Source: Pisaster brevispinus (Eukaryota > Echinodermata > Asteroidea > Forcipulatida > Asteriidae). From it: a DNA stretch of 64,000 nt. The notes under the pieces are model-generated. The model made no database searches. It was not told where the DNA came from and saw nothing but the letters and a program-made list of their open reading frames with translations. The DNA lies in contig JAMKCF010000007.1 in assembly GCA_023634235.1 (NCBI GenBank), positions 17,242,592 through 17,306,591 on the forward strand. Direction: 5' to 3'. Every line of letters begins with the position of its first letter. The stretch's first letter is position 1. The position numbers were made by a program, and so were the translations under genes. Positions 20,337 to 33,205 of this stretch are shown in pieces.

Positions 20337-22149
20337 TCTGCAGGGTTACTGTTCGTTCAATACTTTTGTATAATTTATTAAATCGATTTTACTGAGACAG
20401 ACCCTTGTCTTTGAGTTTTGAGACGGGGAGAAATCCGCTCGGAACATTGCAGTCTATCACGTTGGTGGCAATTCTTTCCCGTAGTCTTGGTTCCAAGTTT
20501 GACGAATTTGTGGTTTAAAAGCTTGAAAAAGGCTTCACCATACATGTACATGTAGGTCACCTTTGTACTCAATACTATTTTCATACTTCTTTTCTTGGAC
20601 CAAATATCATGATTTAAAGTCTTGTTATTCAATTGAAAAACACAAGACCACTGGGCTTCTCATCTGGTCGTGAGTTTACTGGCACGACGCTTAAATCACT
20701 GGCCATGGGCCTGCAGTCCAGTCTTAATTTGGAGCCCTGGTGTACCCGTAGAAATAACTCAGTGGAAAATGTGCATGTCAAAGAAAGCACAGTGCTGACT
20801 ATTGTGCCATAAAAGTCCTTAAAGCCTTACACATTAGGCTTTATTAGTCTTTTACACAGCTTTCAACACAAAACCCCAAATATGAGAGCCATTGGCCGCT
20901 ATTCAAATACACACTTGCCAAACTCACATGACCTTCAAACTTTCAGCTGTGCAGTCAATATGGAATGGAAGTTGGACAAAGCTTTATTGCATGAAAAGAA
21001 TTGTTGTTCATGAACTTATATCAAACTGTGTTCATTAATCTCAGCAAAAATGTCTTAAACGTGAATTATTTCCCATCAATTACGATTTTGAATTTCGGGT
21101 AAATCTCCTTTATGGGAGAGATGGGTATCACTCTAAAAAAATAACTTTAAAAACACCGGGTCAGTATTTAGTTCAGCCTAGACAAGGAATGGGTCAAGTC
21201 CCAATGGAGACTCGGAATCTAGGGCAATTCTGAACCCGTAGTTTTTTAGAATTAAACAATTTGCATTTATCAATGACCTAAATTGATTGTTCTAAAAAGT
21301 TGATGCAGTAACCTCGTCTGATGGTTGTGTTCTTTCTTGGTTTTGTTGTTTTGTGTATGAACCAATCTTTAAAGATTTCAAAGAGAGTTTAACTGGCTGC
21401 ACAACAAACAACAACAACAACTGTATTTATATAGCGCCTACCACCTTCAGAAGAAAGTCTCTAAGCGCTGCACATGCAGGTAGATGTAAATGCTTCAACC
21501 GGGAATGTGTGACTGCAGTAAAAAAAATACCTACTTTTTTGGTTACATCTTCATCAAGTTATTTTCTCTTCCAAGGCTCTGCAAACTGTTTAGGTTTGCA
21601 GTTGGTTATCTTTACTGATGAAGTAGCTACATTTATTTAGTATCATTTATACATACACGTCCGTGGCGCCTAATTTGCAACAGTCATGGGAAAATTACAT
21701 TACTACAACGGCTTTACTAGTATGGAAATGTGACAATGTTCATAAAGTTCAGAGATCCTCTAATTAAACTAAAACTGTTCAGTTTAAAAAGTAAAAAACG
21801 TTGATTTCTTAATTTCCAAGTAAATCTATAAATGACGTCAAAATAAAATTTATCAAGCAATAAAGTATGAAGAAAACAAACAGTCAGTAATTAATAATCA
21901 AGGGACATTTGCCCATGATAATATTATCAAAATGGTAACTTGGGCAATGAAACAAAGTTTAAAATTCAAATTTTCGAAAAAAATGATTTTTACTTTTTTT
22001 TAAAATAAAACATTTAAAAAACACATTTGCTGGATGTGAACCGTGGTGCCGCCATCTTTTGTTTCCCTACATTCAAATCAGCATAAACCAAACTGAGGCT
22101 GGAAGGGAAAAAAATGAGGCGCCTTTCAAGGAGTGACTATATAAAAAAA
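20337..22149. other. Intergenic; remnant elements
   Basis: About 21131-21240 is a degenerate CACTCTAAAA/CCGGGTCA element. About 21402-21470 has (CAA)n followed by tttatatagcgcct and taagcgct, a dispersed-repeat style shared with 4887. No gene is supported. Confidence 0.45.
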
Positions 22150-22333
22150 ACATGTACAGCGCCCTCTTGTGTCAAAGCAAACACTTACCATTCATTTCGG
22201 GGACCCGTCATCTGTGAGATACAACTAATTGAAATTCTGTGCTTGTTTTCCCATTCAGAATAACACTTTTACAGAGTCAAGATTGTGCTTCAGAGCAGCT
22301 TTTCACCAGCCAGCCTTCTGCTGACGAGCAAGA
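22150..22333 (+). other. Possible non-coding first exon ending at a GTGAGT donor
   Basis: A locally GC-richer stretch without long ORFs ends at about 22333-22338, where a GTGAGT donor-like word follows. It could be a 5' UTR exon of a plus-strand gene, but there is no independent evidence of transcription. Confidence 0.15.
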
Positions 22334-25328
22334 ACAACATTTAGTGAGTAAATGCTACTTATTTTAGTTGTAATCGAAGTGTCACTTTCAAAGTTTACTT
22401 CTGCTCAGTTAATTGTGTTTGTGTCGTGACATAGACTGCCTCGGGGATGTCAGTGTCTGTTGCCCTGCACTGACGTCCTGGGTATTAAGCTTCTCTTCCA
22501 TGCTAACAAAATGTTAACTTTGGGGGTTTCGGGGGTGTTTTTTTACCTGAAAGCTGATATTCCGTTTTTAAATTCTTTATGTTCCAAAACTACACTTTTG
22601 AGTTTGATGAGGCGTCCAAATAACAAATATATCCAGTGATGAAATTATTTCAGAAAATAAATCGCAGATTCACCCTTACGGTTTAAACATCATGTACAGA
22701 TTGACAATTAGGCATGTGTGCGCATGTGCAAAATGCACAGCAACTCCATTGACTTCCGTGCCACTGCGTCTTGAAGCATGTTCAAATGTGACCTGTTCCC
22801 ACGAAACCCGGACAAAGTAGCGAAAAACTAAAATGGAGTTTTTAGTATTTTCATATTGTCCAATATTTCAGCTTTCCAATGGTATATAGATTGTAGCGTT
22901 TATCCCTCCCCTTGACCCCATGAGAGGGGGTTGAAACCCGAGCCTTGCCCGACCCACAAAAATGTTATTACGAGAAAACCAGTTGTGTGTGCACAGGAAG
23001 AAAACTCCACACGCACACACTACACACGTCAGCGCACAATGAACGGTCATTTCAAATTATCATAGCAACCACCATGTTACTTTTGTTGGATTCACTTGAA
23101 ATTTGGCACACATGAAGAACCAATCATGACACATATTTGACGAAAGTTTAAACAATTTTTATTGGACCTTTCAGTTGTCCCTTCCCGATAAGCCAAGGAC
23201 GAGTGCTTCGTTCAAGGCGGTCTTCAGAGTCGATGGCGTGGGGTCCCCGGTGGCCGATAGTGCTCCCTTGTTCCCCGGCAAATTGGTCTCATTTCGTAAC
23301 ATTACGTTGTATATTATACCACAAAATAATACTGTAAAACTTCAGAAAGTATACTTAGTATAGATTTAAATTTTTAACTCGATTAAAAAATATGCTTAAA
23401 ATGATGTCAACACTGGGTTCGACACACAAAGATTTGTTCTCGATACACACGACACGTCGACGATGCGACGATGCAATGATGCCAACCAGGTAGTCTGGTT
23501 CCCAATAGTTACGTGCAAAACTGTACTGATAATGTACGTGTACGCTCAGGTAATCAGACAATGCAACCGATCACGTGTTAAAAATTGACGAATCACGTTT
23601 CCCGTAAGAGATGACCACAGCAAGTGGGAAAATGTTGTTTACGTGTTTTAGCTCTGTAAAAAGCAATGCTATTGGCTTATCATGACGTCATTACCAAAGT
23701 TATGAATGAAAAACGAATCTGCAGACAGCTAGCTTTACGATGATACCACTTTTTCTATGGGGGAGATTTAAACACTTAGTGGAAAAACATGTTATATACT
23801 GGGATTGTTTACGTTCTTTTGCAAGCTTTTGTTTCAGTCAACACGTTTTGTTTAGTAATTTCACACCAGAAGTAGGGGGAAAAGGTAGTTTAGCTGAACA
23901 TTTTGTATTTATTTTTAAGTAAAAATGATAGATGGATGTGTAAAGTGTACGATTATCCCCCAAAAAATTTTTGGACGATTCCAGCCTAAAATTACTTTGC
24001 ACGCTGTTTATTCGAAATTAAGACGTGCGACTTTGTCCGGGTTTCTTGGGAACAGGTCACAAATTTGTAGTCTTGATGCAAGACTTTGTTTGATATTTCC
24101 CAGTGAGATAGCAAAAGTATGACAAAATGAGAGGAATCTTGCACCAGACTAGAACAAGTGTGCTTGAGTGCATGTATTCACATACGGAGACAGTACAGAA
24201 AGCTACATCAGGAATGTCAATTTAGATTATTATTTCAAACTAATGTCACCCAGGGTTCCTCCATCAGGTATAAATATGAAAAATGTTTCCACAATGGTAC
24301 AGGAACTTGATACCCTAGACTCAGTCACAATGTATGCAATGGATGAGGAGTTCAACCTGGGCTAGCCCAACACCTTGCATGACTGGGGGCCTACACTAGT
24401 AATCAGTGAGGTATCCTTACCCCTGTCGTCCTCAGGGCCTCAGGCCTGTGTCATTAAAATTAGAGCTGCATAAAGACTCAACCAAAACTCCAACAAGATT
24501 CCACATCAGTTGTTTATGTCAAAACAATTCCAGATTTAATAACAAGTACCAACCTGATGTTCCTGTTGGTGTTTGGAGCAATACACCCCATGTCAGAAAA
24601 ATATTGAATCTTTCTTAAGAAATTATTTTTAACTACTTCGGTAGAAACACTGGATGTTTGTCATCTCTGTATGTGAAATAAATCTCTTTAGTAGGCACTT
24701 ATCAATTTGAAAATTTAGCCTTGACCATGACTCAATTACTCCCCTTTTTTTAGTTGGTGAATAGATAATGAGAGACTTTTACAAGGTCAAAGAGGGGTCA
24801 AAGAGGAAGGAGGGGTCATATATGTTTGAGTTCAAGGTTAAGAGGTCATTGGATCCAACCCACATTGTATGCAGAAAGACAAAAGCCAAGACGAGGCACC
24901 CTCATGAGACAGATGTGAGAGACTTTGAATGAGGGAACAGCTCTCAGTCACCCGGTGACTTGAGTCTAACAACTTCCCATTTGGCTGCTCGACTGGTTCT
25001 ACAAAGGATAGGAATGGAGATTTGACAAAGTAAGACTAGATTCTCCTACAGTGTATTGCACGTTCCTTGCAAATGATATCATCACTTTTATACTTCAAGT
25101 TTTGAAGTCTGTTATTTTGATTGAGTTGAGTTTGATGTCACAAAAGGATCTGAGCAGACTCATTGAAAAGTGGAACGGTTTATGTACGCTCCACTCATTC
25201 TTTTCAGAACCACCACTTCATCAGCACATCAGAGAGTTTGTGGTGTTACATGTACATGGTGATACCGCAAGACAGTCACGGTAATCGTAACAAATAAATA
25301 GGCTACATGACATTTGAGCACAAAATTG
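22334..25328. other. Gene-poor stretch, nothing recognised
   Basis: Short plus-strand ORFs (24168-24365, 24406-24618, 25051-25284) show no recognisable domain and lack consistent splice context. No convincing repeat structure was seen. Confidence 0.4.
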
Positions 25329-25510
25329 CCAGTCAGGGTAGCTAGTGTACATGAGGGTAAGACATCCAATCTTGTTATTTAAGACTCTTATTTTCACTTG
25401 GTTTGACTGTACTTCAGGTTCCCAGTCGGGGTAGCTAGTGTACATGAGGGTAAGACATCCAATCTTGTTATTTAAGACTCTCATTTTCACTTGGATTTAC
25501 TGTACTTCAG
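25329..25510. repeat. ~108-bp direct tandem duplication ending in acceptor-like sequence
   Basis: The sequence from gtcagggtagctagtgtacat to tgtacttcaggttcc occurs twice in a row with very few differences. Each copy ends in TGTACTTCAG|GTTCC, so an AG splice-acceptor-like word is duplicated immediately before the candidate exon at 25511. Confidence 0.8.
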
Positions 25511-25626
25511 GTTCCAAAGCTTGTGAAGTAGCAGTAGCCTTGGCTCACAAGGATAGGGATCTTGCAGCTAGACTACTGGTCAACTCCAAGGAGTTTGGAT
25601 TCCAAGCCACATTACTGGACTCTTGA
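25511..25626 (+). CDS. Candidate terminal coding exon, product not recognised
   Basis: After an acceptor-like TTCAG, the plus strand reads SKACEVAVALAHKDRD then LAARLLVNSKEFGFQATLLD and a final Ser before TGA. The amphipathic, charged composition looks more protein-like than the surrounding ORFs. No family is recognised. There is no identified upstream partner exon, and the duplicated acceptor just before it is unusual. Confidence 0.25.
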
Positions 25627-28600
25627 TGTAAGATGTGAGAAGAAGTTGAGTGTAATCAGATGCAGCCCAAGGTCCCTAAGATCAAATCAACCATAATCTG
25701 AAAGAACTTCATGGTAAGTTACTATATGCTCCAAGGATTACACTTCTTTGATGTTAAAATATTTCAAACATTAATTCTTTGTTCTTTGGGCAAAGTACAT
25801 CATTAAATTTACTATGGGTTCTGCCTGAAGCTTGTGTGTTGTTGTTGCCAAAAATGAGAGTGCAGCAAATGTTCAGTCATACAAAATATTTTATACACAA
25901 CCTTTTAAACAAAACATCAAAGTCCAGCATCATGCAAAAGCAACCTCTGTCTGAATGACTTGAACATGCTTTTTGCATGATGAACTGTTTTTAGTGATTG
26001 TTGTAGATACAGTTGTTGCCAGTTGGGGCAGGTTTGGGATGTATTGTCTGGAACCCATCATTTTGTTTTTTAAAATAGGTTCTGTGTTGCTGTTTGCAAA
26101 CTAAAAACAAAGTACTCCCCATCTGAGGTAGAAACTCCAGTGCCCTAAACCGGAGTGTGCAGCTTTTATCTGACAGTACTGTAGAGTTTGGAAGAATTTT
26201 GAAGGAAAACAATTCTTTGCTCAAAACTAAGTTAAAAATCAAGACAAATTTCAAATTTGCATATTAAAAACTTGTTAAAGCATACCTTAAACTTAAATAA
26301 AGTACAATGGACAAATCTGTCGTATGGTTTCAGAAATAATATTTATTTCCATGATTGATAGAAAAATTGACATGTCTCTCACTAGACTGTATTTTACTGC
26401 TGCATGAACTCCTCATTCTAAGTAATACTCATTCCTTGATCCAAGAACTTGTCATTCTCTTTTGCTCCTTGTTCAACCTTCTACCATTCATTAGAGCTTC
26501 TTGACCTCTGTTTGATCTCATCATCATCAAATCCACCTCTCCCAGTAACTCTTCTAACTGGATTGTGAATCAAATGAATTGTCCTCAGTTCCACATGCTT
26601 TGGAGAGAAATGAACTTGTTTCCAAAAGACGAACACTGGTATTTCCAGAATGCACATTTCGTTTGTGTTTTCCTTTTTGAAAGTAAAGATTCTATAGATC
26701 ACCTTTTCTTTCATCTGCCATAAGGCTCCCAAGGCTTCATACATGAAATGTTTGTAATCTTTTCAACAATGCATTCATTCTCAGTGACTGCTCATAGAGG
26801 GATGTTGATGTATACCTCTTGAAACAGTTCCTTTCAGTTTCAGTGTCTGGATGCATGAAATGTTTGCAGTGACTGCACAATGTGAACATTATCAGTTACT
26901 GTTCCAAGAGGGTTGTTGATGCTGGCCTCTTGCAACAATTCCTCCAGTTTCAGTCTGTGGATACATGAAATAATTGCTTCCCTTGTACATCTCAGCTGAA
27001 TAACATTTTCAAGTAGTTTATCTTCTTACTTACAGCTGTTGTCTTTCAAAGTTTGTCTGATCTTTAGTCAATGAGAAAAAAAGGATATGTTACTTCTGTC
27101 TAGTTGTTTGGACAAAATTTTGCTCATTACTCAATGAGAGAAAACTGCTGTGTTTCTTCTGTCTAGTTGTTTGGATGGAGACTCTATTTGCATCCTCTGT
27201 GCACATCCTTACATCTCAGCTGATTCAAACTTTGCAAGTAGTTTTTATCTTCTTACAGCTGTTGTCTTTGAAAGTTCTGATCTTTAGTCATTGAGAAAAA
27301 AAAACTGATGCATTTCTTCTGTCCTGGTGTTTGGATGCAAGACTCAATGTGCTTCCTCTGTACACATCATTACAGCTGAATTCGAACTGATTTTGAGTTG
27401 ATTTCATCTTTGCTATTCATTTATTTTCTGAACTTAGAGTCTCTCCTACCTTTGGGGATTGCTTTAATTCATTCTACCTGACAGTGTCAGCATATTTCTC
27501 CAATTACAGTTTACTTTCATTTGTTCTCTTTCCTTTTTCATCTTACCCAAAGAAGTACGTGTACTAAAATTCTTTCATTTTTTATTTTCAATTTTTCGCC
27601 AATTACTCTAAAATTGTTTTCAATTAGTCCTTCAATAAGTCCCCCCAAAAAGGCCCCGTCGGCCTAAACTCTAATTTGAAACAAGTGCTTATCACAGAAT
27701 CAGGCATTCCTATCTTTATCTAAAGTCCAAGCAATTTGGTGTGGAGTGACACATTTGTAGGAGAAGAGGAAATGGGAGGTTTTAGGTCTCACTCTAACCA
27801 AACTGCCTGGTCTGTAAGGGTTGAATTGAAAGAATAACCATAAATTGAATATTCAATTTTCTAAGCCTGGTACATGGTTTTCTCTTCACTGTTTTCGTTT
27901 GCATTCAAATCTCCCCAAATAAATTGCTCTGCTTCTCTGCCTCCTGAGCAAGTTAATAGGTAAACTGGAAATGTTTCCAGATAAATAAATAAAGTGTACA
28001 GGAGGAAGGCAAGTAAAGTAATCTTTGTGGGGTGCCTTGGGGAAACATTCCAAGAGAGACATGTACTTGATCACAAGTTTTCTTGTAGTCTATTTTGTTT
28101 TTACACCATGTCCAGTAAGAATGATTATTCAGTCTAGTTATGAGTCTTAAGATGTTATTTAAAAAAGAGTAGGTGAAACATTGGTAAATGGTTACCACAT
28201 TTTCAAAAATTCACATAATTCACATGAGAGGAGAGGTGATAATGAATGTCCCACAAAATCAGCGTGTATGAGAGGGGGGTGTCAGAAATATATTGACAGG
28301 TAGTAGTTTGCAAATTCTGTTTGCAATTTTAACATTGATCAAACAAAACCCAATTTTTCCCCATTTTGCATAAATATGTTTGAAGTTTTGATGGCGATTC
28401 AAGATCTCTGTATTATATTTTATACCTCCCTGGTTTATGATAAAGCAAATTACAGAGGTTTGTTATTAACTTCCATTGACCAAAGTTACACCTCCCTTAT
28501 AATTATTGCTAGTGCATTTCCCTATTTCCCTAAATCCTATCAAATTGTTCAACATTGTGTTTTTCATGATTTGGGAAGATTGGAACCCATAAAAATAAAG

Positions 28601-30325
28601 ACTTGTTTGATATTGATAGAATGGGGGCATACATGTAGCCTGAATTATACTAGAGGACCATATATATTGCTGCAGTTTTCAAGAAGTAGCATTTTGCTCA
28701 AAACATTATTGTCACAAATTTTAGGGATACTCTTATACATGTAGTAGTATTTATTAGAAGTTATTCATTGAAAATGTTCTTCCTTTTATCAAGTCATCAA
28801 ACATCTTGGATCTTTTCAAACGGTAATTTTATTGAGCCACAATTGGAATTGGAGCCACTGGAATTTATGTTTCTAAAAAGTGACAAAGTGTAGCCTTATG
28901 CATGTGTTACTGTGATGCACTATGGTTTTGCATGTTTTTCAGTTTCATGAAGTGACTGAATGGATCACAACATGAGCAATGCAGTCTTGGTGCAAGACAT
29001 CCTCAGAGTATCTTGCTGCCTGATTGGTCATTGTGTACTGACTGTACAGTGATTCAGCTCTTTTAGGATTTGCCAATAGACAGCTATGAGTCTAAAGTTC
29101 AACACACCACCACAATGGGCTGGCTTGTTGATCAGAGAGCTGCATGTGTCCAGAGCGCCCTATATTCAGTGTACAATAACCAATTGGGCATCAAGATCAT
29201 TAAGAACGTCGTGCATCAAGACTAAGAGCAATGTGTGTAATGTGTGTTCCACAAAGTCCAACAATTCCCAGAACAGGAAACACCACTTTGTGAAAACTTG
29301 AAAACTTTGTATTTATTTTTTTTTCATTTTCCCAAAGAGACATGTTTGTGTATAAGAACAAAACTCAATGACGGTTGTCTCCAAAAACCAATACATACAG
29401 TTAAGTATCCATTGAGATTTTAGCCATCAAACAAGGTACACAGTTTTGTTTTTCGACAATGAAAATAAAAATAAAAAATGCAATTTTAATACTTAACCAA
29501 CATCAATCAGAATGATCTGGAAATGCAGTTTTACTTGCGTGTGGTGATGTCTCTTTGTGGAAACTGCGACCATGATTGAGGCTGGATTGGCTCAGTGAGA
29601 TGTTGTGTGTGGATTAGAAGGATTGAGGGCATAAGATGATTGGAACTTGTGTAGATCAGAGGATTAATGGTATTAAGCAACTGGAGGATGATTGAATGGG
29701 GTCATCAACATTAGAAACCTCATCACAATCATTCTTGTCCAGCATTTTTACTTTTGGTCGATTCTTCTCTCACACACCAGGTTGGGGAATGGCCTCCCTG
29801 CGCTGTGGTACTATGCCGCCTGCGAACCAAGGGTTGGCGGGGTCCAGAACCCTTAAATTGCTGACTCGACGGCGGGGTACGCACAGTGAATTGGTCAGAC
29901 CATGATTTGATGTGTGGGTCCTTATTTCGTAAAAAAGAAAGAAAGTATAAACGTCCCTAATGCGAGGCCCTGTTTTTACAACAGTTTGAAGCATATACCT
30001 TTAAGCCTCTGAAATAAACAAGTACCACTGACAGCACAAATCTGAATGTAACACTATTTGAATATTTTCTCATCACAAAACCTTGTTGGACATCCAATGT
30101 GTCTTACATGTCTGTTCTCTGCACATAAGTTATAGAAAAGAGATCAATATGTGCCTCGATCTTCAAAGTTCCTCCAGCTTTAGGCTACTTTCTATGTAAC
30201 AGACATGTCACAATGCCCGTAAGTTTTAATAAATCCAGCAGACGTGTGAACAAACAACCCTAAACTTTGACCAAAAAATACCTGTATAGTGTATCGGAAA
30301 ATGGAACATTTTAAAATGTGATTAA
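25627..30325. other. Gene-poor stretch with degenerate long-period repeats
   Basis: Diverged direct repeats are visible at about 26740-26985 (period roughly 125 bp, shared catgaaatgtttg and agggttgttgatg-like words) and 27030-27400 (shared tcttacagctgttgtcttt and tttcttctgtc). The 122-codon plus ORF at 28376-28744 has no recognisable domain and is not called. Confidence 0.4.
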
Positions 30326-30604
30326 ATGTCTGGGTTTGAACATGTAAAGCTTACACTTAAATATCACCGCATTTCTGTCTCCGACATCACGGTCTACTCC
30401 TCTTTTGTAAGACCAGTCGTGGAGTACGCTGTTCCTGTGTGGTCAGGAGGTCTTACTAAACATCAGTGCCAAGTACTTGAACGCACTCAGAAGCGAGCGT
30501 GTAGAATTATTTTAGGAGACAAGTACACATACTACTCCGTGAATGAGGTTTTTATTGTATTGCTTTTAATTCATGAAAACCGTTTTTTTGGTAAGCATTT
30601 ATAG
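30326..30604 (+). pseudogene. Non-LTR retrotransposon (LINE) reverse transcriptase C-terminal fragment
   Basis: The translation contains YSSFVRPVVEYAVPVWSGGL followed by TKHQCQVLERTQKRACRIIL, the classic region just downstream of the RT palm domain in LINEs of the RTE/CR1/jockey type (compare the generic pattern VRPxLEYAxPVW...LExxQKRAxRIIxG). It is 5'-truncated and loses similarity after about 30560. Autonomous activity is not possible. Confidence 0.75.
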
Positions 30605-30805
30605 CATAGTTGTTTTACTTATCTACATTTTATAAATATATTTTTCTCTTTCCATTGTATTTTTTAAGCCTATCTTTTATATATATATACATATATATAC
30701 AAAGGGCCGATATGTAGTTTTTTGTTTAAATTTTTTATCTGTAAAAATTGTCTTAATTCAGCCTCTGGCTGCGATTTCAATTCAATTCAATTCAATTCAA
30801 TTCAT
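30605..30805 (+). mobile_element. LINE 3' region with (TTCAA)n tail
   Basis: AT-rich 3' UTR-like sequence, with a TA tract near 30680-30700, ends in tctggctgcgat followed by about five TTCAA repeats (30777-30803). Short tandem tails of this kind are common at LINE 3' ends. Confidence 0.6.
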
Positions 30806-31235
30806 TGAAAGTAGATTTTATTTTCAAAAGTGTCATGGCTACACCCAGCTAGGATGCCTTAGTATTGTGAGCACATACTGAAAACTGTTGATCTTTCAGC
30901 TATAATGGTTGCAGTTTTCAGCGTTAAAAAATATTGTGAAGCTTTCTCTGAAGCCCTAATGGAAATAATGTGTATATTTTATTCATATTGTGCATAATGT
31001 AAAATGTTGTGGTACTTTATGACTTAAATAATTGAGTTGTTTATGATTATGGTTTCAGAGCGGGGAAGGGAGGGAGGGAAGGGCTCAGCAGTCCTAATGG
31101 TTACTGATCCATGCAGTGTCAAATCAAGTTGGATGAAAATTGCTTTTTGTTTTACCAATGCAGCAATGTGCGTTTAACTGGTTGCGGTATCCGTTGCTAA
31201 AGTATCTTAAGTATAGGTTTTGGACTGCCTCTAGC

Positions 31236-31400
31236 TCCCAGGCTAGCTCAGTGGTCTTGTAGTACAATATCTGCTCTAGAATGGCAAAGGTTACGGGCTC
31301 AAATCTCACCTGAGTAGTATGCCTGTGGATTGTGTTCACAGAATTTGGGAAAGCTTTGAGCTAAGCACACACCATGCTTGACTGCCATAATCTTAAGATT
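31236..31400 (+). mobile_element. tRNA-derived SINE
   Basis: A near-perfect RNA polymerase III A-box (TAGCTCAGTGG, 31244-31254) is followed about 40 bases on by a degenerate B-box (ggctcaaatctc, 31296-31307). The spacing fits a tRNA-derived head. A non-tRNA body follows to about 31400 and includes acagaatttgggaaag, resembling acaggactcgggaaag at 2335 and 17073. Those may be 3' parts of the same SINE family. The mutated B-box argues against a functional tRNA. Confidence 0.6.
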
Positions 31401-32080
31401 GGCCAACCTGTGTGTTGGTGTTTCATAAGTGAGATACAAATATTCATCATTTAAATGACTGACCACCACCAGGTCATCCAGTAGATCAATAATGACGTTA
31501 AATCCTCTTGGATGTGTTTAGCTTCTTGTCTGGAGTATCATAATCAAGTTGAGCCAGCAACTGGATTCAGGATCTTGTGGCGATGTCATCAGATTAATGA
31601 GTGCAAGTACTGACTCCACTAAGTTTGACAAACTTGTGTGTTGATGTAGAGAAACAAATCTTCATCATACTTTGTTTGACCTCCACATTGAGGTCATCTC
31701 GTAGATAAACACTGAAATCTTACATCACTTTGGGGTGTGTTTTGTTTTAGTCATCGGCATCATGTGTAAGATCATGATGTTCTTGACCACCAAGAAACAG
31801 CTGGATTCAGATTCTTGTGGTGATGGCCATCAGAGTAATAAATCCAAGGCTTGATTTTCATCAACTTTAGTTTGACCAACCAGTGTGTTGGTGCATTATC
31901 TTAGAACAAATCTACACAGTTTCAGAAACTGAATTGTTTGACCAGTACATGAAGGTCATATACCTGAGATCAACTCTGATCTAACATCCCTGGAATGTGA
32001 TTTTCTTCTTGTTGGGAGCTTCACTGTTTGTCAGCAGCTGGATCAGACTATGGAGTCCAAGTCCTGACTACATGTACATG
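31400..32080. repeat. Degenerate ~220-245 bp tandem repeat, three units
   Basis: Units start near 31405, 31624 and 31869 with variants of gaccaacctgtgtgttggtg. They share downstream words such as gaggtcat, gtagataaa and cagctggattcagattcttg. Non-coding; divergence suggests old amplification. Confidence 0.55.
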
Positions 32081-33205
32081 TACATTGTTATGGTACATGA
32101 AAGAGTTGTCATCAAGAGTATCTCCTTGACACATTCTAAGGCAATAGATGACCTCTCTCTCTATCTAGCAGGATAGATGGGGACATGAAGAGCTTGTTAT
32201 CATTGCTGTGATCTTCATCTCTAAGAATTGATACAAACAGTTACTCATAGCTTTGGGCAAAGAGGGGGTAGCAGGGTACTCAGACATACACATGTAACCT
32301 CAACTAGTTTCTCAAGACTTGCCTATGGAAGAAATAGTTGAAGTGATGGAACAATATTGGTCACAACATTTTGTCAAATTAAGTTAGAATATTATCCAAG
32401 AGTAAGGCGATCCTTGTAGATGAATGCACATGATGCTGCCACATGTCAAAACTGACAGTGTTGAATTCATAAGCATCTTAAAAGAAACAATTTGTTTCTA
32501 TTACTGAAATGCTCCAGGTAGTGAATCTTCATATTCTGGAACACGCATTTTAGAAACAATCTGAGAACTAGAATGACTCTATTCATCAAGAATCTGATTT
32601 TGTTCCATCCCTGTAGAAAATATGAATACAGATCACTGAGAATGGTTCTCAGCATAGCCATATCCTCTGATGTTTTGATGATGTTTTGGAGCCTGAAGTG
32701 CAATGTAAACAAAGGGTATGTACGTGTACGTGAATCATCGTTATACTGCACTAAAGGCTTTAAAACATCATCACTTACTTATTTGAGTTGTGATGACAGT
32801 TGTTGTATCCATTATGATTCAAAGTTTGGATAAAAAGGAAATCAACAAAGATAAAAATAAATGTCATCTAAACACAAACTGAAATATGTTAGGTGTTCCG
32901 GGAAAAAAAATAAAAATAATGAATGTTTATAAGTAAAATACTTTAATGATATAAAGTTTAAGGAAAATTCCATTCAACGATGCAAATGGAACATTCCATC
33001 TTGCAACAAAGTAGTTCTTTGTCACTTGAATGAAGGAAAATTTTATAATAACAAGTGAACTGTACAGGGTTGTTTTAAGGCAGACATTACGAGGGCAGTG
33101 TGCACTGCAGTGTAAAACGCTTGGGGGTGGTGTAGCGTGCAATAGTAAAAATTGGATGGATCCAAAAGTGAAGTAATGGTTTGATTGAATGCTGCATGAC
33201 ACACA
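32081..33205. other. Intergenic, nothing recognised
   Basis: AT-rich sequence without supported genes or clear repeats. Confidence 0.4.

Noticed and set aside
28376..28744. 122-codon plus-strand ORF
   Set aside because: Hydrophobic, AT-driven composition without a recognisable family; could be chance in AT-rich DNA.
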